DNA of 64,000 nucleotides, taken from Paenibacillus albidus. GTDB taxonomy: Bacteria > Bacillota > Bacilli > Paenibacillales > Paenibacillaceae. Where the stretch lies: the NCBI RefSeq assembly GCF_014644435.1, contig NZ_BMKR01000019.1, positions 61,590 to 125,589 on the forward strand, in the 5' to 3' direction. The notes below the pieces were generated by a model. The model was given only the letters and a program-made list of their open reading frames with translations. It did no database searches and was not told where the DNA came from. The translations under genes and the position numbers were made by a program. This document shows positions 49,108-58,637 of the stretch, piece by piece. Each line of letters starts with the position of its first letter. Position 1 is the stretch's first letter.

Positions 49108-51729
49108 ATGGCCGTTAAGAATGAAGTGCCCGCCCAAGTAAAGCAAGCTACCGCTGAAGAGTATATTCAGGTACTTGTAGATAAAGCTAAGAAAGCTCAT
49201 GAAGAGTTCATGAAGCTGGACCAAGAGCAAGTCGACACAATCGTACATGCGATGGCATTGGCCGGACTTGACAAGCATATGTACCTGGCAAAACTGGCTG
49301 TTGAAGAAACCGGACGCGGAGTATACGAAGACAAGATTACGAAGAACATTTTCTCCACCGAGTATATCTGGCACGGAATTAAATATGACAAAACCGTAGG
49401 GGTCATCGAAGACAACCCATACGATAGCTTCCAGAAGATCGCCGAACCGGTCGGCATTATCATGGGTATTACGCCAGTAACCAATCCAACATCCACCACG
49501 ATGTTTAAAGCATTGATTTCGGCTAAGACACGTAACCCCATTATATTCGGTTTCCACCCGTCAGCGCAAGAGTGCAGTGCAGCAGCCGCAAGAATCCTGC
49601 ATGACGCCGCTGTAAAAGCAGGCGCACCGGAGAACTGTATTCAATGGATTGAAATGCCGACAATGGACAAAACAAACGCCTTGATGAACAATCCGGACGT
49701 CGCCCTGATCCTGGCAACAGGCGGATCGGCAATGGTCAAAGCGGCTTACAGCTGCGGCAAACCGGCTCTGGGCGTAGGCCCCGGCAACGTGCCTGCTTTC
49801 ATTGAAAAGAGTGCCGACATTGACCAAGCCGTTACCGATATCATCTTGTCCAAGTCTTTTGACCACGGTATGATTTGTGCTTCCGAGCAAGCGGTAATTA
49901 TTGAAGAGGCCATTTTTGACCAAGTGAAGAAGAAAATGATTGCTAACGGTTGTTACTTCGTTAACAAAGAAGAAGCTGCGAAGTTGACCTCCGGTGCAAT
50001 GAATGTAGAGAAATGTGCTGTGAATCCGGCAATCGTGGGTCAATCAGCTGTGAAAATCGCTGAAATGTGCGGCATTCAGGTTCCGGCAGGCACAAAGATT
50101 CTGGTAGCTGAACTTGAAGGCGTGGGCACTAAATACCCATTGTCCGCAGAGAAACTCAGCCCGGTGCTGGCTTGCTACAAAGTAAAAAATGCGGATCAGG
50201 GGATCGAGCGTGCTGCACAAGTCGTTGAATTCGGCGGCATGGGCCACAGCTCGGCGATCCATTCCAATAATGAAGAAGTGATTATGAAGTTCTCGAACCG
50301 TCTGCAAACCGGACGTATTCTCGTCAACTCGCCTTCCACACATGGCGCAATCGGCGACATTTACAACACGAATATCCCTTCATTGACTCTGGGCTGCGGA
50401 TCGTATGGACGCAACTCGGTATCGCAGAACGTTACCGCTATTAACTTGATCAACGTGAAAAGGGTGAACCGTCGTACCGTGAATATGCAATGGTTTAAAG
50501 TGCCGGATAAAATTTACTTTGAAAAGGGTGCAACACAGTACCTGACCAAAATGCCTGATATCACCCGTGTCGCGATCATTACCGACCCTATGATGGTTAA
50601 ACTGGGTTATGTGGAAAGAGTGGAGCATTACCTGCGTCAGCGTCAGACACCAGTAGCGATTGAAGTGTTCTCGGAAGTTGAACCGGACCCTTCGACTACT
50701 ACTGTAGAAAAAGGTACTGCAATGATGAACAGATTCCAGCCGGACTGCATTATTGCTCTGGGCGGCGGTTCCCCGATGGACGCAGCCAAAGGAATGTGGT
50801 TGTTCTATGAACACCCGGATGCGGACTTTAACGGCTTGAAGCAAAAATTCATGGATATCCGTAAACGCGTCTACAAATTCCCTAAACTGGGCAACAAAGC
50901 GAAATTTGTCGCCATTCCGACAACTTCGGGTACAGGTTCGGAAGTTACATCTTTTGCGGTTATTACTGACAAGACTACGGCTAACAACACCAAATACCCT
51001 CTTGCTGACTATGAGCTGACTCCAGACGTTGCTATCATTGATCCGGAATTTGTATACAGCTTGCCTAAAACTGCTGTTGCCGATACGGGGATGGACGTTC
51101 TGACTCATGCGATTGAAGCGTATGTATCTGTAATGGCCAGCGATTATACCGATGGTCTGGCAATCAAAGCCATTCAACTGGTATTCCAATGGCTGGAGAA
51201 ATCCGCACTCGAAGGCGACAAGCTTGCCCGCGAGAAAATGCACAATGCATCGACACTGGCCGGTATGGCGTTCGCCAACGCGTTCCTGGGCATTAACCAC
51301 AGCTTGGCGCACAAATGGGGCGGCCAATACCATACGGCTCATGGACGTACCAACGCCATTCTGATGCCGCATGTCATCCGCTACAATGCCAAGAAACCAA
51401 CGAAGTTCGCTTCGTTCCCTAAATACTCGCATTTCGTGGCTGACGAACGGTATGCTGAGATTGCCCGTATTCTGGGACTGCCTGCCCGTACGACCGAAGA
51501 AGGGGTAACAAGCCTGATTAATGCCATCCGTGAGATGAACAAGAAGCTGGGCATCGAAGAATCGTTCCAACAGCTGGGCTTTGATCCAAAAGACTTTGAA
51601 TCCCGCGTTGACTATCTGGCGGACCGTGCGTTTGAAGACCAATGCACCACTGCCAATCCTAAAATGCCACTGGTTAGCGAGCTTGCCGATGTTTACCGCA
51701 ATGCCTTCTACGGAAGATTCGACAACTAA
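49108..51729 (+). CDS. adhE: Bifunctional acetaldehyde-CoA/alcohol dehydrogenase
   Basis: 873 residues, full length. The N-terminal aldehyde dehydrogenase (about 20-440) converts acetyl-CoA to acetaldehyde through Cys257 (GMICASEQAV). The linker leads to an iron-type alcohol dehydrogenase (about 465-870) with GGGSPMDAAK, TSGTGSEVT, DTGMDVLTHAIEAY and the iron ligands in HSLAHKWGG. It makes ethanol and regenerates NAD+ in fermentation. AGGAGG precedes the ATG. It is separated from pflB by a terminator but shares FNR control. Confidence 0.98.
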   Translation: MAVKNEVPAQVKQATAEEYIQVLVDKAKKAHEEFMKLDQEQVDTIVHAMALAGLDKHMYLAKLAVEETGRGVYEDKITKNIFSTEYIWHGIKYDKTVGVIEDNPYDSFQKIAEPVGIIMGITPVTNPTSTTMFKALISAKTRNPIIFGFHPSAQECSAAAARILHDAAVKAGAPENCIQWIEMPTMDKTNALMNNPDVALILATGGSAMVKAAYSCGKPALGVGPGNVPAFIEKSADIDQAVTDIILSKSFDHGMICASEQAVIIEEAIFDQVKKKMIANGCYFVNKEEAAKLTSGAMNVEKCAVNPAIVGQSAVKIAEMCGIQVPAGTKILVAELEGVGTKYPLSAEKLSPVLACYKVKNADQGIERAAQVVEFGGMGHSSAIHSNNEEVIMKFSNRLQTGRILVNSPSTHGAIGDIYNTNIPSLTLGCGSYGRNSVSQNVTAINLINVKRVNRRTVNMQWFKVPDKIYFEKGATQYLTKMPDITRVAIITDPMMVKLGYVERVEHYLRQRQTPVAIEVFSEVEPDPSTTTVEKGTAMMNRFQPDCIIALGGGSPMDAAKGMWLFYEHPDADFNGLKQKFMDIRKRVYKFPKLGNKAKFVAIPTTSGTGSEVTSFAVITDKTTANNTKYPLADYELTPDVAIIDPEFVYSLPKTAVADTGMDVLTHAIEAYVSVMASDYTDGLAIKAIQLVFQWLEKSALEGDKLAREKMHNASTLAGMAFANAFLGINHSLAHKWGGQYHTAHGRTNAILMPHVIRYNAKKPTKFASFPKYSHFVADERYAEIARILGLPARTTEEGVTSLINAIREMNKKLGIEESFQQLGFDPKDFESRVDYLADRAFEDQCTTANPKMPLVSELADVYRNAFYGRFDN

Positions 51730-51778
51730 TAATCGGGTAAGATGTAAATTATAGAGTGAATCAGTATTGAAAATGGAA

Positions 51779-51822
51779 GTGACAAATATCACCGGAAAGG
51801 TGATATTTGTCACAGTCCTTTT
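51779..51822 (+). terminator. adhE terminator
   Basis: Perfect 15-bp stem GTGACAAATATCACC/GGTGATATTTGTCAC around GGAAA, then a short T-rich tail. Confidence 0.8.
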
Positions 51823-51877
51823 ATAGAAAATAAACTAAAATGTTTATATAACAAAGATCCCACTGTACAATATGGAT

Positions 51878-51893
51878 TGTGAAAAAATTAACA
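51878..51893. promoter_or_regulatory. FNR-like box upstream of pflB
   Basis: TGTGA-AAAAAT-TAACA, nine of ten positions; its left half and spacer are identical to box 1 of nirB. GATAAA at 51921-51926 is a possible -10, which would put the box near -47. Confidence 0.6.
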
Positions 51894-51980
51894 ACCAAAT
51901 CCTGGGATCACGAGACACGGGATAAACCTTCAAGCCCGCGATCTCTACAAATACTATAAAGATATATGGAGGGATTTAGC

Positions 51981-54242
51981 ATGTCGGTGATTGAAAAAGA
52001 TGTACAAGAGGTTAAGTCGGGATGGCGGAATTTTGCAAAAGGTAAATGGTCGAGAAAAGTAAACGTCAACGATTTCATTGAGAAGAACATCAAGCCTTAT
52101 CTCGGCAAGGAAGATTTCCTGGCCGGCGCAACACACAACACGACTGAGCTGTGGAAGCTTGTATCGGAAATGACTAAGCAAGAAATTGCCAATGGCGGCG
52201 TACTTGATGTGGATGTGAATACCGTATCCACTATCGTATCCCACAACCCGGGTTATATTGACAAAGACAAGGAACAAATTGTCGGCGTTCAGACAGATGC
52301 GCCTTTCAAACGTTCCATTCAACCTTTTGGCGGAATCAAGATGATGATCGATGCCTGCAACGCTTACGGCTTCGAACTTCCAAAAGGCATTGTAGACATG
52401 TTCACGAATATCCGCAAAACGCATAACCAAGGCGTGTTTGATGCATATACCGATGATATGAGAGCAGCCCGCAGAGCTGGTATTATCACAGGTCTTCCCG
52501 ATGCTTACGGCCGCGGCCGCATTATCGGTGACTACCGTCGTGTAGCACTGTACGGGGTTGACTTCCTGATCAAAGAAAAGAAACAAGACCTGAAGAACCT
52601 TGAAGTAGACTCCATGAGCGAATCTGTTATTCGTCTGCGTGAAGAAGTATCCGAACAAATTCGCGCACTGAGCGAGCTGAAGAAAATGGCTGAAATGCAT
52701 GGCTTTGATATATCCAAGCCGGCGAACACTGCCAAAGAAGCTTTCCAATGGGTATACTTCGGCTACCTGGCAGCCATCAAAGAACAAAACGGTGCGGCAA
52801 TGTCCCTTGGACGCGTATCCTCGTTCCTTGATATCTATGTGCAACGTGACCTTGAAGAAGGCACTCTTAATGAAGAGCAAGCACAAGAACTGGTTGACCA
52901 TTTCGTTATGAAATTGCGTATTGTTAAATTCCTGCGTACACCTGATTACAACGAATTGTTCTCCGGCGACCCAACCTGGGTAACTGAATCCATCGGCGGA
53001 ATGTCCGTTGACGGTACAACTCGTGTAACCAAGAACAGCTTCCGTTTCCTGCATACCCTGTACAATCTGGGACCTGCACCGGAACCGAACCTGACTGTAC
53101 TGTGGTCCGAGAAATTGCCTGAGGGCTTCAAGAAATATTGTGCGAAGGTTTCCATCGAAACCAGCTCCATCCAATATGAGAACGATGATCTGATGCGTCC
53201 GATTTATGGCGATGATTACGGTATCGCCTGCTGCGTATCCGCAATGCGTATCGGTAAACAAATGCAATTCTTCGGAGCCCGTGCCAACTTGGCCAAAGCT
53301 CTCTTGTATGCAATCAATGGCGGTGTGGATGAGAAGTCCGGCGTGCAAGTGGCACCTGAATTCCCGCGCATCACTTCCGAGGTTCTAGATTACGAAGAAG
53401 TAATGAAACGATTCAAACCGATGATGGAATGGCTTGCCAAGCTGTACATGAACACTTTGAACGTTATTCACTACATGCACGATAAATATTCTTACGAACG
53501 CATCGAAATGGCACTGCATGACCGTGACATTCTGCGGACCATGGCTTGTGGGATCGCGGGTCTGTCCGTAGCGGCTGACTCCCTAAGTGCAATTAAATAT
53601 GCCAAGGTTAAACCTATTCGTAACGAAGAGGGCATCGCGATTGATTTTGAAATCGAAGGTGAATTCCCTTGCTACGGCAATAACGACGATGCTGTTGACA
53701 ATATCGCTGTAGAGCTGGTTGAAACTTTCATGACCATGATCCGCAAAAACCATGCTTACCGTGATGCATTGCCTACACAATCGGTATTGACGATTACTTC
53801 CAACGTAGTATACGGTAAGAAGACTGGTACTACACCAGATGGACGCAAAAAAGGCGAACCATTCGCACCGGGCGCTAACCCGATGCACGGACGTGACAAA
53901 AAAGGCGCCTTGGCTTCCCTGAGCTCCGTTGCCAAATTGCCATACGAAGATAGCCTGGACGGGATCTCCAACACGTTCTCCATTGTGCCTAAAGCACTGG
54001 GTAAAGAAGAAGAAGGACGTAAATCCAACCTGGTATCGATGCTTGACGGATATTTCGCCAGCAAAGGCCACCACTTGAATGTTAACGTATTTGCCCGCGA
54101 GCAATTGATGGATGCCATGGAACACCCTGAGAACTATCCACAATTGACAATTCGCGTATCCGGTTATGCTGTCAACTTCATCAAGCTGACCCGCGAACAA
54201 CAACTGGATGTTATCAACCGTACATTCCACGGTGCAATGTAA
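51981..54242 (+). CDS. pflB: Formate acetyltransferase (pyruvate formate-lyase)
   Basis: 753 residues from ATG 51981 (GGAGG 8 nt upstream). It splits pyruvate into formate and acetyl-CoA by a glycyl radical. The catalytic pair Cys417-Cys418 (GIACCVSAMRIGKQ) and radical site Gly728 (RVSGYAVNF) are in place and closely match E. coli numbering. Codon usage looks strongly biased, consistent with high expression. The activating enzyme pflA follows after a terminator. Confidence 0.98.
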   Translation: MSVIEKDVQEVKSGWRNFAKGKWSRKVNVNDFIEKNIKPYLGKEDFLAGATHNTTELWKLVSEMTKQEIANGGVLDVDVNTVSTIVSHNPGYIDKDKEQIVGVQTDAPFKRSIQPFGGIKMMIDACNAYGFELPKGIVDMFTNIRKTHNQGVFDAYTDDMRAARRAGIITGLPDAYGRGRIIGDYRRVALYGVDFLIKEKKQDLKNLEVDSMSESVIRLREEVSEQIRALSELKKMAEMHGFDISKPANTAKEAFQWVYFGYLAAIKEQNGAAMSLGRVSSFLDIYVQRDLEEGTLNEEQAQELVDHFVMKLRIVKFLRTPDYNELFSGDPTWVTESIGGMSVDGTTRVTKNSFRFLHTLYNLGPAPEPNLTVLWSEKLPEGFKKYCAKVSIETSSIQYENDDLMRPIYGDDYGIACCVSAMRIGKQMQFFGARANLAKALLYAINGGVDEKSGVQVAPEFPRITSEVLDYEEVMKRFKPMMEWLAKLYMNTLNVIHYMHDKYSYERIEMALHDRDILRTMACGIAGLSVAADSLSAIKYAKVKPIRNEEGIAIDFEIEGEFPCYGNNDDAVDNIAVELVETFMTMIRKNHAYRDALPTQSVLTITSNVVYGKKTGTTPDGRKKGEPFAPGANPMHGRDKKGALASLSSVAKLPYEDSLDGISNTFSIVPKALGKEEEGRKSNLVSMLDGYFASKGHHLNVNVFAREQLMDAMEHPENYPQLTIRVSGYAVNFIKLTREQQLDVINRTFHGAM

Positions 54243-54297
54243 GCTAAGCTCTACAGCTGCATATGGGCTGAATAGAAATAAATAACCGCAAGGAGAG

Positions 54298-54334
54298 CTA
54301 CCGCCCTTGTCCCAAGGGCGGTAGGTTCTTGTTT
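54298..54334 (+). terminator. Terminator between pflB and pflA
   Basis: CTACCGCCCTT-GTCCC-AAGGGCGGTAG, 11-bp perfect stem, then GTTCTTGTTT. It probably lowers pflA expression relative to pflB. Confidence 0.85.
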
Positions 54335-54450
54335 AAAGATTGTTAAAATTTTAAATTTCGTACCCGCGATTAGAATGAAGAAACAGCTCTAGGACAGAAA
54401 GCTTCTTCGTGAAGGGCTGTAAGTCAGTCGTGGAGAAAGGATAACATCAG

Positions 54451-55188
54451 ATGGTTAAAGGACACATACATTCTCTGGAAACTTTTGGAACCGTCGACGG
54501 GCCCGGTATTCGTTTAGTTTTGTTTATGCAGGGCTGCTTGCTCAAATGTCAATATTGCCACAATCCGGATACCTGGGCCTTGAACGAAGGCAAGGAGATG
54601 AGCCTGGAGGAAGTATTGGCTGAGATCGAACCCTATCTGAACTATTACCGTTCTTCCGGCGGCGGATTGACAGTATCCGGCGGAGAACCTACGCTGCAGG
54701 CCCATTTCGTGAGACAGCTGTTCACGGAAGTGAAGAAACGTTGGAACTTGCATACTACGCTGGATACCAACGGCTATAACGAAGGCGATAAAATCAATGA
54801 TCTGCTGGATGTGACCGACCTGGTACTGCTGGATCTGAAGCACATCGATGATGAAGCCCATATCAAATTAACCGGTAAATCCAATGAGCGCACGCTGAAG
54901 CTGGCCCGTTGGCTGTCCGACCATAATCGCAAGATGTGGGTCCGCCATGTCTACGTTCCGGGTATTCATGACCGTGAGGAGCATTTGCTGGATCTGGGAC
55001 GTTTTATTGGAACCTTAAACGGTGTGGAGAAATTTGAAATTCTGCCTTATCATCAGATGGGTATCTACAAATGGGAAATGCTTGGCAAAGCTTATGAGCT
55101 GGACGGCGTTCCTTCCCCGACAGAAGAAGAGGTTGCCCGAGCTTACCGCCTGATTGAAGAAGGACGCAAGCAGACTGCGTTGGTCTAA
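54451..55188 (+). CDS. pflA: Pyruvate formate-lyase activating enzyme
   Basis: 245 residues, radical-SAM family. The cluster motif Cys29-x3-Cys33-x2-Cys36 is in GCLLKCQYCHNPDTW, with SGGGLTVSGGEPTLQ and the LVLLDLKHIDDEAH strand. It makes the glycyl radical on PflB under anoxia. A GAGAAAGG site precedes the ATG. Confidence 0.97.
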   Translation: MVKGHIHSLETFGTVDGPGIRLVLFMQGCLLKCQYCHNPDTWALNEGKEMSLEEVLAEIEPYLNYYRSSGGGLTVSGGEPTLQAHFVRQLFTEVKKRWNLHTTLDTNGYNEGDKINDLLDVTDLVLLDLKHIDDEAHIKLTGKSNERTLKLARWLSDHNRKMWVRHVYVPGIHDREEHLLDLGRFIGTLNGVEKFEILPYHQMGIYKWEMLGKAYELDGVPSPTEEEVARAYRLIEEGRKQTALV

Positions 55189-55205
55189 TAAGTATATTTC
55201 TATTG

Positions 55206-55247
55206 AAAGCCGTTTCCCCGTATCTGTTACTGGAGGGCGGCTTTTTT
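55206..55247 (+). terminator. pflA terminator
   Basis: AAAGCCG...CGGCTTT with an interrupted inner stem and six T. Confidence 0.7.
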
Positions 55248-55394
55248 GCGTTGCATGCAATTGAACGCGGGCCTGGACCCCGGCATTAGAGGTTTTTATC
55301 CCTATTGTAGATAAATCTTAACCTTACGCTAACAATGGGCCTTTTTTATAATAAGAGTGTAAAGGCAATTAACATATAGGGAGGGTCACCACCA

Positions 55395-56795
55395 ATGAAA
55401 AAAAGCTTAACCCTGCTTTTGTCCCTGATCTTTGTAACCTCAGCTGTAATGACCGGATGTGGAGGCAACAACACTACGAACAGCAAAGGTGAAGGGAATA
55501 CGAACGGTGCGGCCGAAAGTACGAATGCAGCAGCCACAGAAGAGCCGGCCAGCAGTGAACCTTTTGAAATGACGATTCGTCATACACAGGTGGGGGCCGA
55601 TAAACAGAAACGGCTGGCCATTCTGGAGGATGTCGTTAAAAAGGTAGAGAGCGAGGTCCCCGGCTTAACCTTTAAGCTGGATGGTGTGGATTCCGATGTG
55701 AACCGTAAGGAGAAGCTGCGCGGTGAGATGGCCGCCGGGAATCCTCCGGAAATCTTTGACCTATTCGGCAGCCCCGATTCCAAAATCTATGCCAAAGAAA
55801 GCAAACTGCTGGATCTGACACCCATCCTTGATGAGCTGGGCATTCGCGATAAATTCTCCAATCTGGACCCGTTTACGTATGAGGGTAAAATTTATGGCTT
55901 GCCGATTGGCGGTTCGGGAGAGGGCTTCTTCTACAATAAAGAATATTATACGGGCAAAGGCTGGAAAGCCCCGGCTACGTTTGCCGAATTGGAGCAGCAG
56001 CTGGCCGATATTAAGGCTGACGGGAAGGTTCCCCTGGCCGGGGCTTCCAAAGCAGGCTGGGTACCGCTGATGCTGGCAAATCACTTGTGGTCGCGTTATG
56101 CCGGACCGGATGTTACAGCCAAATTTGCCACAGGTGAAGCCAAGTGGACCGATCCCAATGTAGTGAAGGGATTTGCGAAATATAAAGAATGGGAAGATAA
56201 AGGGTATTTTAAGAAAGGTGAACTTGGCTTCGAATATGCAGAATATACTACGCAGTTCACCAGCGGTGAAGCGATTCTGATGTATGACGGAACCTGGAAG
56301 TCTTCGGTATTCAAGGCCGGCCAGTCCGGCGAAGGGTTGATTGGCAAAGTAGGCTTCTTCAATATTCCGCCGGTTGAAGGCGGCGTTGGCGACCAGACGG
56401 CACTGATGCGCGATGTGAACAACGGGTACGGATTCTCGGCAACCGCAGCGGAGGACCCGCGCCAATTGGAAGCCGTGAAGTCGTTCATCAAGAACCTGTT
56501 CAATGAAGAAATGCAGCTGCGGGGACTGGTGGAAGACGGTGTATTGCCCGCAATGAAGATGGATCAGAATGTGCTGAATGAGAATATCACCGATGATCTG
56601 ATGAGTGAAATTGTGGCGGTGCTGAATGATTCCGGTTCCTCGTTCCCTGCCTTTGACTCTTTGGTCCAGGCTGACGTCACTACGGAAATCAGCAATATCC
56701 AGATTCAGAAGCTGATTGGCGGACAGACCACGCCCGAAAAGATGGCTGAAGTGCTGCAAAAGGTGCAGGATGAAGCCAACGCGGCTGTAGAATAA
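55395..56795 (+). CDS. Sugar ABC transporter substrate-binding lipoprotein (second system)
   Basis: 466 residues. Lipoprotein signal MKKSLTLLLSLIFVTSAVMTGC with Cys22, then an Asn/Thr/Glu-rich linker and a family-1 binding fold (MTIRHTQVGADKQKRLAIL, NPPEIFDLFGSPDSKIY, GEAILMYDGTWKSSVF). AGGGAGGGTC precedes the ATG and a TATAAT lies near 55348. Ligand unknown. A stable hairpin separates it from the permeases. Confidence 0.93.
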   Translation: MKKSLTLLLSLIFVTSAVMTGCGGNNTTNSKGEGNTNGAAESTNAAATEEPASSEPFEMTIRHTQVGADKQKRLAILEDVVKKVESEVPGLTFKLDGVDSDVNRKEKLRGEMAAGNPPEIFDLFGSPDSKIYAKESKLLDLTPILDELGIRDKFSNLDPFTYEGKIYGLPIGGSGEGFFYNKEYYTGKGWKAPATFAELEQQLADIKADGKVPLAGASKAGWVPLMLANHLWSRYAGPDVTAKFATGEAKWTDPNVVKGFAKYKEWEDKGYFKKGELGFEYAEYTTQFTSGEAILMYDGTWKSSVFKAGQSGEGLIGKVGFFNIPPVEGGVGDQTALMRDVNNGYGFSATAAEDPRQLEAVKSFIKNLFNEEMQLRGLVEDGVLPAMKMDQNVLNENITDDLMSEIVAVLNDSGSSFPAFDSLVQADVTTEISNIQIQKLIGGQTTPEKMAEVLQKVQDEANAAVE

Positions 56796-56818
56796 GAAGC
56801 GGCAGTATGAAGGAATGT

Positions 56819-56850
56819 ACCCTGGTGCTTGTGCCAGGGTTTATTTTTTA
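56819..56850 (+). terminator. Intercistronic hairpin between binding protein and permeases
   Basis: ACCCTGG-TGCTTGTG-CCAGGGT followed by TTATTTTTTA. It probably lets more binding protein than permease be made. Confidence 0.75.
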
Positions 56851-56893
56851 AAAAGAAGACGAGTACATCCCACACATCCCACCGGAGGTAGTC

Positions 56894-57778
56894 ATGAATA
56901 AAGCACTCAGAAATCCCCTGGTTTTTACCCTGTTTATTCTTCCGGCCCTGATTCTGTTCGTAATGTTTTTTATCTATCCGATTTTCAGCTCCGTGTATTA
57001 CAGCTTGACCAGTTGGAATGGTGTATCCGAGACCGTGAAATATACGGGTCTGAGCAACTATATGAAAGCGTTTGGCGATGAAAGATTCTGGATATCCGTG
57101 AAAAATAACGGCTGGTTCATCCTGTTCTCCGTATGTGTGCAGGTGCCGTTAATTGTATTTTTCTCGCTGCTGATCGCGAATGTCAAGAAGCTGAAGGGAC
57201 TGTACAAAACAGCGGTCTTTATGCCTTCCATCATGTCCACGGCGGTCATCGGCATCCTCTGGGGTTTTATTTATGAGCCCAATATCGGATTGTTCAACAA
57301 GCTGCTTGAAGTGGTGGGGATCGACCCGGTGTATTGGCTGTCGGATGAACGTTTCGCGATGCTCTCGATTCTGATCACGAACGCCTGGCAGTGGACCGGA
57401 TTCTACATTGTGATGGTGCTGGCGGCGATTCTGTCGATCCCAGGTGAACTGGATGAGGCTGCGGCCATAGACGGCGCTACCGGCTTCCAGCGGGCCACAA
57501 GGATCACGCTCCCGCTGATCGTCCCGATTATTTCCGTGGTTATCATGCTCTCCATTGCGGGAGCGATGAAAGCGGCGGATATTGTCATTGTAATGACGAA
57601 AGGCGGACCGGCCGGATCAACCGAGGTAATGGCGACTTACATGATAAAATATGCGATCACCAATTTTAAATACGGGTACGGAAATGCGATAGCGGTATTG
57701 ATTTTTATGTTTACGCTGGCCGTTACCGTGCTGTATCAGCTGCTGATTGCCCGGCGGAATGAAAGGATTGAATACTAA
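56894..57778 (+). CDS. Sugar ABC transporter permease (MalF-like, second system)
   Basis: 294 residues, six membrane helices, EAA loop LDEAAAIDGATGFQRATRITLPLI (about 186-209, split). CCGGAGG precedes the ATG. No ATPase gene lies nearby. The stop is one base from the ATG of the partner permease, so translation is likely coupled. Confidence 0.94.
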   Translation: MNKALRNPLVFTLFILPALILFVMFFIYPIFSSVYYSLTSWNGVSETVKYTGLSNYMKAFGDERFWISVKNNGWFILFSVCVQVPLIVFFSLLIANVKKLKGLYKTAVFMPSIMSTAVIGILWGFIYEPNIGLFNKLLEVVGIDPVYWLSDERFAMLSILITNAWQWTGFYIVMVLAAILSIPGELDEAAAIDGATGFQRATRITLPLIVPIISVVIMLSIAGAMKAADIVIVMTKGGPAGSTEVMATYMIKYAITNFKYGYGNAIAVLIFMFTLAVTVLYQLLIARRNERIEY

Positions 57779-57779
57779 T

Positions 57780-58610
57780 ATGACACACACCCTGAAAAAA
57801 AGTCTGCCGCATGTTGTGCTGCTGTCCTACCTGCTGGTGATTTTGTTTCCGTTCCTGTTCGTGCTGTTTTCCTCGGTGAAAAAAGACAATAATGCGATTG
57901 CGCTTAACCCGTTTGGCATCCCGCAGGATTTTGTCTTCTCCAATTACGTGGAGGCCTGGGTTAACGCCAAGATCAGCACTTATTTTTTCAACAGCCTGTA
58001 CATTTCGATGCTGGCCTCGGTAGTGTCTATACTCCTGGCTTCAATGTTTGCCTTTGCGGTGACGCGGATGCGGCAAGGGAAGTGGAATACGCTGCTGTTC
58101 TCGCTGGTGCTGATCGGCATGCTGATCCCAAACAATGCGCTGATGCTGCCGATTTACACGATTGTACGCAAGCTGGGCATCCTTAATACCCACTGGGCGC
58201 TGATTATTCCTTATATCGCCAATGCAATTCCATTCACCATCATTATTCTGGCTGCTTTTATGCGGTCATTGCCCCGTGAGATTGAGGAAGCCGCAGTCAT
58301 GGATGGCTTGAAGGCACCGGGTATCTTTGCTAAGATTATTGTACCTCTGACGGTTCCCGCGATGGTGACGGTATTCATTGTGAATTTCCTGGGAAATTGG
58401 AATGAATTTCTACTGGCGAATTATTTTCTGTCCAATGATGAGCTGCGCACGCTTCCGGTGGGAATGGTCCAATTCCGCGATCAATATCAGATGAACTATG
58501 CGCAAATGTCGGCAGGCATTGTCTACAGTGTGGTGCCGGTGATTGTGATTTACGCTATTTTGCAGGAAAAGATTATTGAAGGCGTCACCGCCGGTGGCGT
58601 AAAAGGATAA
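57780..58610 (+). CDS. Sugar ABC transporter permease (MalG-like, second system)
   Basis: 276 residues from ATG 57780; an upstream in-frame start inside the first permease is rejected. Six membrane helices and the EAA loop IEEAAVMDGLKAPGIFAKIIVPL (about 178-200, split). The C-terminus KIIEGVTAGGVKG is typical of the family. The kinase gene follows after 27 bp. Confidence 0.94.
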   Translation: MTHTLKKSLPHVVLLSYLLVILFPFLFVLFSSVKKDNNAIALNPFGIPQDFVFSNYVEAWVNAKISTYFFNSLYISMLASVVSILLASMFAFAVTRMRQGKWNTLLFSLVLIGMLIPNNALMLPIYTIVRKLGILNTHWALIIPYIANAIPFTIIILAAFMRSLPREIEEAAVMDGLKAPGIFAKIIVPLTVPAMVTVFIVNFLGNWNEFLLANYFLSNDELRTLPVGMVQFRDQYQMNYAQMSAGIVYSVVPVIVIYAILQEKIIEGVTAGGVKG

Positions 58611-58637
58611 TTCACCCACAGTCAGGAGCACCGGCCG

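Noticed and set aside
51954..53348. 464-codon minus-strand open frame across pflB
   Set aside because: Shadow of a highly expressed, codon-biased gene; no start signal and no recognisable domain. The same holds for 50380-51813 across adhE.
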